A stretch of 6,737 nucleotides of DNA from Lachnospiraceae bacterium (GTDB taxonomy: Bacteria > Bacillota_A > Clostridia > Lachnospirales > Lachnospiraceae). The translations under genes were made by a program, and so were the position numbers. The notes below the pieces were generated by a model, which searched no databases, was not told the origin of the DNA, and saw only the letters and a program-made list of their open reading frames with translations. Positions within the stretch are counted from its first letter, which is position 1. The number at the start of each line of letters is the position of its first letter. Below, piece after piece: positions 1-5,573 of the stretch. Location: assembly GCA_024699595.1 (NCBI GenBank), contig JAILPG010000167.1, positions 1 through 6,737 of the forward strand, read 5' to 3'.

Positions 1-224
1 TCCATATCAGTTATCCTGATATAAAGATCGTTCTCCAAAATAGCCAGAACTTCATCAATGTCTTCTTCCCGGCCCTGGATCTCCATTAGTACACTGCCAT
101 CGTATTCATTCTTTACCCAGCCTGTGCAGTTATTATTTGACGCTGCATACTCAGCTGTGTATCTGAAACCCACTCTCTGTACGCGGCCATAGAAGGTTAT
201 GTGTCTGCGGATCATATTACTCAT
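1..224 (-). CDS. acyP: Acylphosphatase, 3' end cut by the window edge
   Basis: This is a small cytosolic hydrolase predicted to cleave the carboxyl-phosphate bond of acyl phosphates such as acetyl phosphate. Seventy-four complete codons are present, about four fifths of the usual 90-residue length, and the frame is still open at base 1. The family signature is clear: residues 13-22 read GRVQRVGFRY, holding the catalytic arginine (Arg21) in the phosphate-binding loop, and residues 35-43 read GWVKNEYDG, holding the catalytic asparagine (Asn39). The loop is usually GRVQGVGFR, so Gly to Arg at position 17 is a small departure. The ATG at 224-222 overlaps the stop of the lipoprotein gene by one base (TAATG), which points to translational coupling as the last visible gene of the operon. 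An internal ATG at codon 4 is an alternative start. Identification is by motif and is firm. The gene symbol is the general family name. Confidence 0.9.
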   Translation of the reverse strand, partial: MSNMIRRHITFYGRVQRVGFRYTAEYAASNNNCTGWVKNEYDGSVLMEIQGREEDIDEVLAILENDLYIRITDM

Positions 225-421
225 TATTGCTGTGTATCCTGACCGGATCGGACATATTCATCCGAAACCGTTTCAGCCTGCTCATTTTCACTTGCAGTAA
301 TGATACTGTCTTCATATAAATCCTGAACATCCTGACCAGGTCCGTATACACAGCCATTAAGATTTAATGAAGCCGAAAAGATCATTCCGTACAATAATGT
401 TTTCTTTGTCGTCTTTTTCAT
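224..421 (-). CDS. Small predicted lipoprotein
   Basis: This 65-residue protein is of unknown function. The N-terminus is a lipoprotein signal peptide: a lysine-rich start (MKKTTKKT), a short hydrophobic stretch at residues 9-22 and a lipobox ending LNGC with the acceptor cysteine at residue 24. Cleavage before Cys24 would leave a mature peptide of about 42 residues that is acidic and hydrophilic (many Glu, Asp and Gln), tethered to the outer face of the membrane. A strong ribosome site (AAGGAGGG) lies just upstream of the ATG. The gene sits 44 bases after the membrane-protein gene and its stop overlaps the acylphosphatase start, so it is probably co-transcribed with both. No catalytic motif is visible. 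The lipoprotein call rests on the signal peptide alone. Confidence 0.72.
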   Translation of the reverse strand: MKKTTKKTLLYGMIFSASLNLNGCVYGPGQDVQDLYEDSIITASENEQAETVSDEYVRSGQDTQQ

Positions 422-465
422 AAGTTCCCTCCTTTTCCCATTGCATCCGGATCAATGCACTTTAC

Positions 466-984
466 CTACCCGGAATACAGGCTTCTTGACCAATAGTGCC
501 ATTTACCGTTTACCACATCCGCTGCGGCTTCAGGCTGTTTTCCATCGTAACCTTCATCGATATATATAAGATATAATCCCCACAGATCGGGACTGTCCTG
601 CCCGTCACCGCCTGTTTTTCTCTCCTTCACCATGACCTCATACATCATATCTCCCTGATCGTCATAGAACGCCTTGATGCCCATGTATTCTCTCAAAGTA
701 CTATATTTCTGATTCTTTTCTCTAAGTGCTTCAAGAATAAGCTTTATCTCATCCGGGGCTTCCTCTATCCTGTAATCAATGCTGTCTAAGCCTTCAGAAT
801 ACTGCTTTTCCATAACAGATGTAAGCTGATCGAGTTTTTCCTCATTATTACGGATACATCTGTCCAGATAATTCCGGTAATATACTTCAGAGTGAAAGAA
901 TATATACGCAGCAACAGGCATCATTACAAGAACGACCGCAATTATTATTATATATAATTTCAGTTTTTTGTCTTTATTACTCAT
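466..984 (-). CDS. Membrane-anchored protein of unknown function
   Basis: I do not recognise a family. From the ATG at 984 the product is 172 residues: a short lysine-rich cytoplasmic tail (residues 1-9), one hydrophobic segment at about 9-30 (rich in Ile, Val, Met), then a roughly 140-residue region predicted to lie outside the membrane. Residues about 40-100 are charged and look helical, possibly coiled coil. The C-terminal third is rich in Gly, Asp, Tyr and Trp. Start choice is uncertain. An in-frame ATG at 1026 has a better ribosome site (AGGAG) but would add 14 residues overlapping the HD-domain gene and put a non-typical leader before the lysine-rich tail. The 984 start follows the upstream stop by 10 bases and suits coupling, though its own ribosome site is weak. 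It is probably co-expressed with the small lipoprotein downstream, so both may work at the cell surface; that is inference. Confidence 0.7.
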   Translation of the reverse strand: MSNKDKKLKLYIIIIAVVLVMMPVAAYIFFHSEVYYRNYLDRCIRNNEEKLDQLTSVMEKQYSEGLDSIDYRIEEAPDEIKLILEALREKNQKYSTLREYMGIKAFYDDQGDMMYEVMVKERKTGGDGQDSPDLWGLYLIYIDEGYDGKQPEAAADVVNGKWHYWSRSLYSG

Positions 985-994
985 CAGTTGATAC

Positions 995-1456
995 TTACAT
1001 TCCAAACTCTTTGCAGAGCCTGTCATATCTCTCCTGTTCCTTTTCCTTTACAGCCTTTGAAAGATCATTCATAACATGATGTATCACATCTGCATCCTTA
1101 AGCACTTCATCCATAGGACCATCCGTAACAAGCTTATCATCATGATGATATACCGCAGAACATATCATGTCAGTTTCCGAAGCATCCGTAAGCTTAAGCT
1201 CATCCAGTATCTGTCTTGCAAGCTCAGCTCCCTTATGTGCATGGTCTTCATAAGAACCGCTCGTATAAGCATAAAGGTCATGCAGCATCGCCGCCATTGC
1301 TGACAGCTCCGGATCAAGACCTCTTTTCTTTGCTATCATTGTTGCTGCCAGGGATACTCCATAAAGATGCGCTATAGCAGATGTACGCTTATCCGCGTCT
1401 TCCATCCTGTTGATCTCTGCATCCACATATCTGCGAAGTTCTTTTAATCTCCCCAT
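995..1456 (-). CDS. HD-domain phosphohydrolase family protein
   Basis: This 153-residue soluble protein has the HD superfamily metal-binding layout: His30, the His59-Asp60 doublet (in AAMLHDLYAY), further histidines at 72/74 (DHAHKGAEL) and 104/105 (VYHHDDK), and a distal aspartate in KDADVIHH (Asp121 or Asp123). Such proteins are metal-dependent hydrolases acting on nucleotides or other phosphate esters. The substrate cannot be read from the sequence. There is no signal peptide or membrane segment. The ATG at 1456 overlaps the stop of the SGNH hydrolase gene (TAATG), and a ribosome site (GGAGGA) lies inside the end of that gene, so translation is likely coupled. The stand-alone domain is close to the size of small HD hydrolases, so no extra regulatory domain is present. 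Confidence 0.85.
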   Translation of the reverse strand: MGRLKELRRYVDAEINRMEDADKRTSAIAHLYGVSLAATMIAKKRGLDPELSAMAAMLHDLYAYTSGSYEDHAHKGAELARQILDELKLTDASETDMICSAVYHHDDKLVTDGPMDEVLKDADVIHHVMNDLSKAVKEKEQERYDRLCKEFGM

Positions 1457-2421
1457 TATTTATCCTCCCTATGGTTCACCGGCAGCCATGCTTTTATCTC
1501 ATCTGCAAGATTCCTTCCATAAGCTCCTGCCCCAAGACAGTTCGGATGAAGGTTGTCCAGATAGTATTCACATAGATGCGGCACCAGTTTAAATCCGTCT
1601 GCAACCGTAACATTTTTATAGCTTCCGGCTATCTTCTTAATATTCTCACAAAAGCGTTCAAAGGTCTCGAATTCATCAGGATGATCACCTCTCCAGATAG
1701 GTGAGATACAAAGAACCGGTATCTCCGTACCATAGATTCCCATCAGAGTCTCATAATATTCCTCAACATCCGTCATGGTCTCCGAACCGTATTGATTTGT
1801 TCCAAGCGCAACAATGATCCTGTCAGGATCATAGCCTTCCATTTTCATCAGGGATTTCTTATCATATACATATCCGCCGATACCCTGGTTGATAATATCA
1901 AAGTCCAGAAGTCTGTTAGCCACACTGACATATGTCATACCGGATCGGAGAGGGCCAAATCCCTGTGTAATGGAGTCTCCAAGCCAGAGTACTTTTTCTC
2001 CCTTCACCGGTCCTTTTACATCAGCGTTTATCTCAAAATTGCGTACCAATACGGTTGCATCAGCCGGAAGATAAATGACGACTTGCTTCTCGCCCTTCGG
2101 AAGAATCCAGGTTAAATTTCCTTCTTTCTCTATATCTTTTACATATACTATCTTTGAGATAAGTCCATCCAGCATCAGTTCAAAGGAATCCGGCGACCCC
2201 ATCCAGATGATCTTATAATCAAAAGACAGCTTCGTGGCTGTAGTCACAAATTCGATCGTCTTGGCGGTAGAAGCCATGCATCTGTCATACCAGAAGTCAA
2301 AAGCCCCTTTGAAATAGTCCATCTGTGCCTCGGAATACTGGAATGCCTGCAGCCAGCCATCCTCCGTATCCTTAAAACTATAGGCTCCGAAATAATACTT
2401 CTTTAACTCCTCATTTGTCAT
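1456..2421 (-). CDS. Two-domain SGNH/GDSL hydrolase, probable carbohydrate esterase
   Basis: This 321-residue protein is predicted to be a serine esterase. The C-terminal domain (about 140-315) has all the SGNH blocks: GDSITQG with nucleophile Ser150, the oxyanion Gly180 in INQGIGG, Asn209 in ALGTNQ, and the Asp289/His292 pair in LDNLHPN. The N-terminal part (about 10-135) lacks these motifs and looks beta-rich, as in esterases that place a beta-sandwich domain before a GDSL lipase domain. Some relatives remove acetyl groups from sugars or plant polysaccharides; that substrate is inference. No signal peptide is present, so it probably acts inside the cell on imported, already shortened substrates. 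It follows the aldose epimerase gene by 16 bases, with a strong ribosome site (AAGGAGG), which supports a role in sugar metabolism. Confidence 0.88.
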   Translation of the reverse strand: MTNEELKKYYFGAYSFKDTEDGWLQAFQYSEAQMDYFKGAFDFWYDRCMASTAKTIEFVTTATKLSFDYKIIWMGSPDSFELMLDGLISKIVYVKDIEKEGNLTWILPKGEKQVVIYLPADATVLVRNFEINADVKGPVKGEKVLWLGDSITQGFGPLRSGMTYVSVANRLLDFDIINQGIGGYVYDKKSLMKMEGYDPDRIIVALGTNQYGSETMTDVEEYYETLMGIYGTEIPVLCISPIWRGDHPDEFETFERFCENIKKIAGSYKNVTVADGFKLVPHLCEYYLDNLHPNCLGAGAYGRNLADEIKAWLPVNHREDK

Positions 2422-2437
2422 AAGAAACCTCCTTGTG

Positions 2438-3313
2438 TTATCTGACTATGATCTCATACCCTGCTTTAAAAACACATCCCTTAGCCAGCCTCTGCTCATG
2501 ATCACGATCCTTCAGTTCTCCGGAAAACGATTCAGAATCACATCTGCCATACCAGGGTTCTATACATACGAAAGGCGCATTCTTATGCGGAGGTGACCAC
2601 AGTCCCACCAGCGGCGCATCAAACTTTACAGTCAATAAGGAGATACTGTTTTCATCAATTAATGTAACGCTGCCGATCTGATGGTTTTCAAGAACCAGCG
2701 CATCATTGTCAAACAGCTCTTCCGAAAGAGAAAGCATGCCATCTATCAAAGAGATTTCTTCCGTTTTATCGGTTACGCAGCCCCCTTTACCAAATACGCG
2801 GTTCTTTATCGAACCGGCCTTTTTACCTTCTTTATCACTAAGTAAAAATGCATGTCCCTTCAGACGCTCTATCGCAAATCCCGGATGTGCGCCGATAGAG
2901 AAGAACATAATATCATCATTGGTATTCTTAACCTCCCACATGACTTTTACTTTTGTATCCTCTATCTTATAACCGATCCTGAGCAAAAAACGGAACGGAT
3001 ACTTTTCAAGGCTTTCTTTTGTCTCAGAAAGTGAAAACCATATTTCATCTTCTGTCCTGGATTCCAGAGAAAAATCCATATCCCTGGCAAAGCCATGCTG
3101 GCCAATAGAATACTCCTTTCCTTGATGCCGGTATGTTTTGTCCTTTACCCCGCCGACAAAGGGAAACAGAACCGGAGATGTCCTGTTCCAATAGGCCGGA
3201 TCCCCGCTCCACATAAATTCTTTTCCGTCTGATAAACGCTTCAGGCTCTTTAGCTCCGCGCCATGCAGATCAATTTCACAAACTATTTTTTCATTTTTGA
3301 TATCATATCTCAC
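2438..3313 (-). CDS. Aldose 1-epimerase family protein
   Basis: This 291-residue cytosolic protein belongs to the galactose-mutarotase-like superfamily, whose members interconvert the alpha and beta forms of aldose sugars or act on hexose-6-phosphates. Key positions are visible: NRTSPVLFPFVGG near 43-55, His73 in GQHGFAR, His143 in GAHPGFAI and the likely catalytic base Glu252 in CIEPWYGR. The two His and the Glu match the catalytic triad known for this family. Overall it resembles the shorter LacX-like branch rather than classical GalM, which is usually longer. The start is GTG (3313-3311): it is the in-frame codon 8 bases after a GGAGG ribosome site, while nearby ATGs are out of frame. It is the first gene of the operon, about 38 bases downstream of the predicted transcription start. 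The exact sugar is not deducible. Confidence 0.88.
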   Translation of the reverse strand: MRYDIKNEKIVCEIDLHGAELKSLKRLSDGKEFMWSGDPAYWNRTSPVLFPFVGGVKDKTYRHQGKEYSIGQHGFARDMDFSLESRTEDEIWFSLSETKESLEKYPFRFLLRIGYKIEDTKVKVMWEVKNTNDDIMFFSIGAHPGFAIERLKGHAFLLSDKEGKKAGSIKNRVFGKGGCVTDKTEEISLIDGMLSLSEELFDNDALVLENHQIGSVTLIDENSISLLTVKFDAPLVGLWSPPHKNAPFVCIEPWYGRCDSESFSGELKDRDHEQRLAKGCVFKAGYEIIVR

Positions 3314-3332
3314 GGATCCATCCTCCAGAATT
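3314..3332 (-). promoter_or_regulatory. Ribosome site deciding the GTG start of the epimerase gene
   Basis: On the minus strand CTGGAGG precedes GTG by 8 bases. The only ATG between them (ATGGATCCG) runs straight into a TGA stop, so the GTG at 3313 is the best start. Confidence 0.65.
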
Positions 3333-3357
3333 ACTGTGGTATTGAACTACAGGGAAG

Positions 3358-3366
3358 ATTATAACA
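3358..3366 (-). promoter_or_regulatory. Extended -10 promoter for the minus-strand operon
   Basis: The minus strand reads TGTTATAAT, a perfect TATAAT box with the TG extension that can compensate for a poor -35. The -35 region at the proper distance is weak, and a TTGACC further up is 28 bases away, too far to pair. Transcription would begin near 3350 and leave a leader of about 38 bases before the GTG start. It lies downstream of the tRNA-linked terminator, so the operon appears to have its own promoter. Confidence 0.6.
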
Positions 3367-3405
3367 TATCAGAGACACAGAGACCACCCATGGTCAACAT
3401 ACAGC

Positions 3406-3439
3406 AAAAAACCCCTCAAGCCTTATGCTTAAGGGGTTT
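3406..3439 (-). terminator. Intrinsic terminator downstream of the tRNA remnant
   Basis: Arms at 3411-3421 and 3427-3437 form an 11-bp stem with a five-base loop. Read on the minus strand the one imperfect pair is a G-U wobble, and the stem is followed by a run of six T (3406-3411). On the plus strand the same pair is a C-A mismatch and no good T run follows, so the minus strand is the working direction. It would stop transcripts of the tRNA gene that once lay immediately upstream and insulate the epimerase operon. Confidence 0.85.
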
Positions 3440-3446
3440 CATTCAG

Positions 3447-3480
3447 TCGAGGTGACTGGATTCGAACCAGCGGCCATCTT
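3447..3480 (-). other. tRNA 3'-end remnant (tRNA-Pro-like), probable att site
   Basis: On the minus strand this holds the T-arm (GCTGG, loop TTCGAAT, CCAGT at 3471-3455), the 3' half of an acceptor stem (CACCTCG, 3454-3448) and discriminator A (3447), followed within a few bases by an intrinsic terminator. No matching 5' acceptor strand (CGAGGTG), D-arm or anticodon arm can be found in the following 80 bases, so the tRNA is incomplete. CCA is not encoded. A C1-G72 pair with A73, implied by the fragment, is typical of tRNA-Pro, and the T-arm sequence also suits that assignment. Elements that integrate into tRNA 3' ends leave exactly such a duplicated tail at the far junction. I infer that this is the element/chromosome boundary, with host DNA to the left and element DNA to the right. 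The border past 3471 is approximate. Confidence 0.72.
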
Positions 3481-3668
3481 CAAAAAACACTATAAAGAAA
3501 GGGTTTTGAGGGATGTCTACTCTATCGTTCACCATCCGTTCACCATCTATTTTTGACAAAACTCTTTACTTTTCTCTGTTCCTTCTCCCATATAATAATA
3601 TACTGCATTCCGGGCTTAATGACAATCCCAAATCCTTCATATCAGCCTGCAATGCTTACTCCTACATT
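3481..3668. other. Non-coding stretch between the tRNA remnant and the recombinase gene
   Basis: Apart from the tandem repeat I see no convincing gene here. A minus-strand frame of 24 codons (3640-3566) lacks a good ribosome site. A short inverted repeat, CTACATT and AATGTAG at 3662-3668 and 3671-3677 with a two-base centre, straddles the stop codon of the recombinase. It has no T run on the minus strand and is not a convincing terminator. Confidence 0.5.
3526..3547. repeat. Perfect 11-bp tandem direct repeat
   Basis: CGTTCACCATC occurs twice head to tail with no spacer, at 3526-3536 and 3537-3547. The repeat is about 50 bp inside the tRNA remnant. Eleven base pairs is close to one helical turn, so a protein could bind both copies on the same face. 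Tyrosine integrases use short direct repeats near att sites as arm-type sites. This role is inference from position. Confidence 0.8.
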
Positions 3669-4367
3669 TCAATGTAGATACTCATCAAGAAGTTCCTTCT
3701 TATATTTATAGAAGGAATTCCTGCTTACCCCTGCCTGTTTCATACACTCTATATCTGTCATAGTCCCTCCAAACCATCGGCTCCATTTAAGAATGACCAT
3801 CTTAGCCGCCACGCTCTTTTTGGTCGTTAACTTCCGGCCTCGTTCAGTTCCGACACGCTTTCCATCTGCTTGAGCCTTTCGGACGCCCTCCGAAGTACGC
3901 TTATGGAGATAGTCGATTTCCTGCTGCGCTGACTGGAAAGCAAGCTCAATCTGCTTTCTGGCCAGTCTTTTAAGATAGCTATTAACGCCCTTTAGAATAT
4001 CGTCTATATCAGTACCGGTGAGGGGAACACCAGTCTGGAGAGCTTCTTTATATACAGACGTGCTGATATGGGGCTCTTTCAGAAAGACCAAATCTACCCC
4101 TTTTTCATAAAGCTCCTCATAAAGAGCATATCCCTCTTCCGCATTGCGGCTCATCCTGGATACTTCATCAAAGACAATAGTATCACCAGACTGTACCTGT
4201 TTCATCATTCTTTGGAAAGCAGGTCGATCCAGTTTAGTACCGGTATACTCATCTTGAAAGATCACAGCTTCCGGATAAGCTTTTTTGATGTTGTCTATCT
4301 GTCTTTCGATTTTCTGCTTATGCGTGCTCACCCTGGCATATCCAAAAATGATTGCTTTCCTTGCCAT
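3669..4367 (-). CDS. Serine recombinase, resolvase/invertase family
   Basis: This 232-residue site-specific DNA recombinase cuts DNA through a 5'-phosphoserine link. The catalytic domain opens with GYARVSTHKQ, giving the conserved Arg12 and nucleophile Ser14. LDRPAFQRM supplies Arg48, and DEVSRMSRN supplies Asp68, Arg71 and Arg74. A long dimer helix with RTSEGVRKAQADGKRVG (about 157-173) follows, then a C-terminal helix-turn-helix around 200-225 that should read the DNA site. The protein is about 40-50 residues longer than classical resolvases because of an insert at about 103-138 before the dimer helix. I recall a similar insert in many recombinases of Clostridia. A purine-rich ribosome site (GAGGAGGAGG) precedes the ATG. 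It is much smaller than large serine integrases, so resolution or inversion is more likely than being the element's integrase. Its location beside MobV points to a mobilizable element. Confidence 0.92.
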   Translation of the reverse strand: MARKAIIFGYARVSTHKQKIERQIDNIKKAYPEAVIFQDEYTGTKLDRPAFQRMMKQVQSGDTIVFDEVSRMSRNAEEGYALYEELYEKGVDLVFLKEPHISTSVYKEALQTGVPLTGTDIDDILKGVNSYLKRLARKQIELAFQSAQQEIDYLHKRTSEGVRKAQADGKRVGTERGRKLTTKKSVAAKMVILKWSRWFGGTMTDIECMKQAGVSRNSFYKYKKELLDEYLH

Positions 4368-4381
4368 AATCCTCCTCCTCT

Positions 4382-4490
4382 ATGTATTAAATCTAACGGT
4401 CGCTATCCTTAATACTATCGATGATACATCTTTTTCATCTTAAAATCAATAGTTTTGGTACTGATTTGTTGCAGGTTACATTTAATACAT
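4382..4490. repeat. 11-bp inverted repeat flanking the recombinase promoter
   Basis: ATGTATTAAAT at 4382-4392 is the exact reverse complement of ATTTAATACAT at 4480-4490. Related AATAC or ATACAT motifs occur between them at about 4409-4419 and 4420-4430. A cluster of short inverted sites just upstream of a small serine recombinase gene is the usual place for a res site or operator. The arms are too far apart for a terminator. The role is inferred. Confidence 0.5.
4421..4449 (-). promoter_or_regulatory. Predicted sigma-70-type promoter of the recombinase
   Basis: The minus strand has TTGATT (4449-4444), a 17-base spacer and TATCAT (4426-4421), four and five matches to the two consensus boxes. 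The start of transcription would fall near 4414, about 47 bases before the ATG. The promoter lies between the arms of an 11-bp inverted repeat, so the recombinase could repress its own gene. Confidence 0.55.
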
Positions 4491-4502
4491 TCTAAGAAAA
4501 TA

Positions 4503-4520
4503 AAAAAAAATATTTTTTTT
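4503..4520. repeat. A8-TA-T8 perfect palindrome in an AT-only tract
   Basis: Eight A, TA, then eight T form an 18-bp palindrome inside a tract (about 4495-4530) with almost no G or C. It lies about 60 bases upstream of the 4581 start. Such A/T tracts bend DNA and can act as upstream promoter elements, and the following TATATATA run could hold a -10 box, but no convincing -35 is found. An 11-base near-palindrome, GAATTTAATTC, follows at 4536-4546. Confidence 0.5.
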
Positions 4521-4580
4521 AATATATATACATAAGAATTTAATTCTATTTAACACCATCCATTAAGGAGGAAACACATT

Positions 4581-5282
4581 ATGAGAAAAACAATCACCAA
4601 GACAGTATCCGTAAACGGAACATCTTATGAGCTTCAGGTTCATGAAATCGAAAGCAAGAACTATGAGTATGTTACATGCATGTATGTAGCCAGCTACAAA
4701 AAGATCATCGAAACACCCGGCTTTAATAGCAAGGATTTTAATGAGGAATTAAAAAAGGCTAAAATCAACATCTCCCTCAGCGAGCCCCCGGCTGACTCTA
4801 TGAGCAAGCAGGACTTAAGAAGCCTTGATTTGCCCGAGCTGATCAGCTGTGTTAATACTGCCGCCGAATTTCCTAAGGATCTCATCTATATGTATTCGCT
4901 TGGATTCGGCTTCAGTTGGGGATTCTTTACAGATCTCATGGAATATCTCGGATGTAAAAACATCAGCAGCATCAAGGCTAAGCCTCAGTACATCATCCCG
5001 GATGAAGTCCAGATGCCTGCCTTAAGCCATGGTATGAAGATTGTTGAAATCGGACACAAGTGGACTGGCACTCAGCATAAGGCCAAATTTTATCTTAACG
5101 ATAATGATGAAGCACTATTTCAGGACATACTTGGTGGGTATTCACAGCAGAACCAAAGCAAAGTTATCAGCGTTCTGATTGCCGAAAAGCTATCCGAGCT
5201 GAAAGCATATCAGGACAAGGGAATGCTCAGGATCAAATATCAAGACATTCTCGGTGAGGAACTTAAGAAGACAAACGAGTAG
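4581..5282 (+). CDS. Unrecognised protein with a ribbon-helix-helix-like C-terminus
   Basis: I cannot name a family for this 233-residue soluble protein. A strong ribosome site (AAGGAGG) stands 9 bases before the ATG. No signal peptide or long membrane segment is seen; residues 101-116 (YMYSLGFGFSWGFF region) are aromatic and hydrophobic but too short and isolated for a confident membrane span. Residues about 167-210 look like a strand (KAKFYLN), a helix (DEALFQDILGGYS), a turn, and a second helix starting QSKVISVLIAEKL. That order and the serine-lysine cap before the second helix resemble ribbon-helix-helix DNA-binding domains. It is divergent from the recombinase and precedes the relaxase gene on the same strand by 291 bases. 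It could be an accessory DNA-binding protein of mobilization, a regulator or a replication protein; the first is my preference, with low certainty. That it is a real gene is well supported. Confidence 0.8.
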   Translation: MRKTITKTVSVNGTSYELQVHEIESKNYEYVTCMYVASYKKIIETPGFNSKDFNEELKKAKINISLSEPPADSMSKQDLRSLDLPELISCVNTAAEFPKDLIYMYSLGFGFSWGFFTDLMEYLGCKNISSIKAKPQYIIPDEVQMPALSHGMKIVEIGHKWTGTQHKAKFYLNDNDEALFQDILGGYSQQNQSKVISVLIAEKLSELKAYQDKGMLRIKYQDILGEELKKTNE

Positions 5283-5400
5283 TTTTCACAATAATTCAAT
5301 AATAAGACTATCTTCGGTCTCAATATTTAAATTATGAGAATGTGACAAGAACACCGAAATATACACTCTCACCCGCAACGGTCTTGGAAGGAAGATTTAG

Positions 5401-5466
5401 ATGAACAACAACGACAATGTAACAAAAAGATACTATCTGATCAAGGAATCCATCGAAGGATGGTAA
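5401..5466 (+). CDS. Possible 21-residue leader peptide
   Basis: An ATG at 5401 is preceded by a purine-rich GGAAGGAAG at a workable distance (6 bases) and opens a frame of 21 codons ending TGG TAA. The peptide starts MNNNDNVTKRYY and ends IEGW. It is hydrophilic and shows no motif. It could be a leader peptide for the relaxase gene about 107 bases downstream or a chance frame. Support is the ribosome site and placement only. Confidence 0.3.
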   Translation: MNNNDNVTKRYYLIKESIEGW

Positions 5467-5478
5467 TCAAAGATTTTC

Positions 5479-5498
5479 TTACCCTTAGCTTGAGGTAA
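5479..5498 (+). repeat. Short inverted repeat, candidate part of oriT
   Basis: TTACC (5479-5483) and GGTAA (5494-5498) form a five-base-pair stem with a ten-base loop. It lies 75 bases upstream of the relaxase start. Too short to be more than a candidate. Confidence 0.3.
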
Positions 5499-5517
5499 TG
5501 ATAGACACCAACATTCA

Positions 5518-5545
5518 GGAGGACAATCACCACCAAACATCCTCC
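5518..5545 (+). promoter_or_regulatory. Hairpin just upstream of the relaxase gene
   Basis: GGAGGA (5518-5523) pairs exactly with TCCTCC (5540-5545) across a 17-base loop. The left arm is itself a perfect ribosome-site sequence (AGGAGG) but is followed by no start codon at a normal distance. It may be a decoy, a structured leader or a binding site. The relaxase uses its own GAGGT site 28 bases before the gene end of this structure. Confidence 0.35.
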
Positions 5546-5573
5546 ACCACAAAAGAAAGCGAGGTAACCAAAA

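Larger units (their letters stand above)
5283..5573 (+). other. Spacer before the relaxase gene: probable leader and oriT region
   Basis: This 291-base stretch has no large ORF. It contains a 21-codon small ORF (5401-5466), a hairpin at 5479-5498 and another at 5518-5545, then the relaxase ribosome site. MobV relaxases usually act on an oriT in the DNA just upstream of their own gene, so this is the most likely location for the transfer origin. I cannot pinpoint a nick site. Confidence 0.45.

Noticed and set aside
3526..3547. CRISPR-like repeat
   Set aside because: Only two 11-bp copies with no spacers between them and no cas genes nearby.
3447..3549. Minus-strand frame across the repeat and tRNA tail, possibly the last residues of a tyrosine integrase
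   Set aside because: A stop codon lies just upstream in that frame and no integrase motif is visible. The apparent peptide is simply a reading of the repeat and tRNA T-arm.
3553..3596. TTGACA and TATAAT sequences on the plus strand
   Set aside because: The boxes are 32 bases apart, about twice the workable spacing, and no plus-strand gene follows.
3566..3640. 24-residue minus-strand ORF starting MKDLGLSLSPEC between the recombinase and the tRNA remnant
   Set aside because: It has no good ribosome site, no motif, and lies in a probable recombination-site region. It may be chance or a worn remnant.
5305..5320. AGAC/GTCT hairpin after the 4581-5282 gene as a terminator
   Set aside because: The stem is only four base pairs and no T run follows.
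5460..5498. 12-codon plus-strand ORF beginning at 5460
   Set aside because: It overlaps the 21-codon frame, has no properly spaced ribosome site and ends in the TTACC/GGTAA hairpin.
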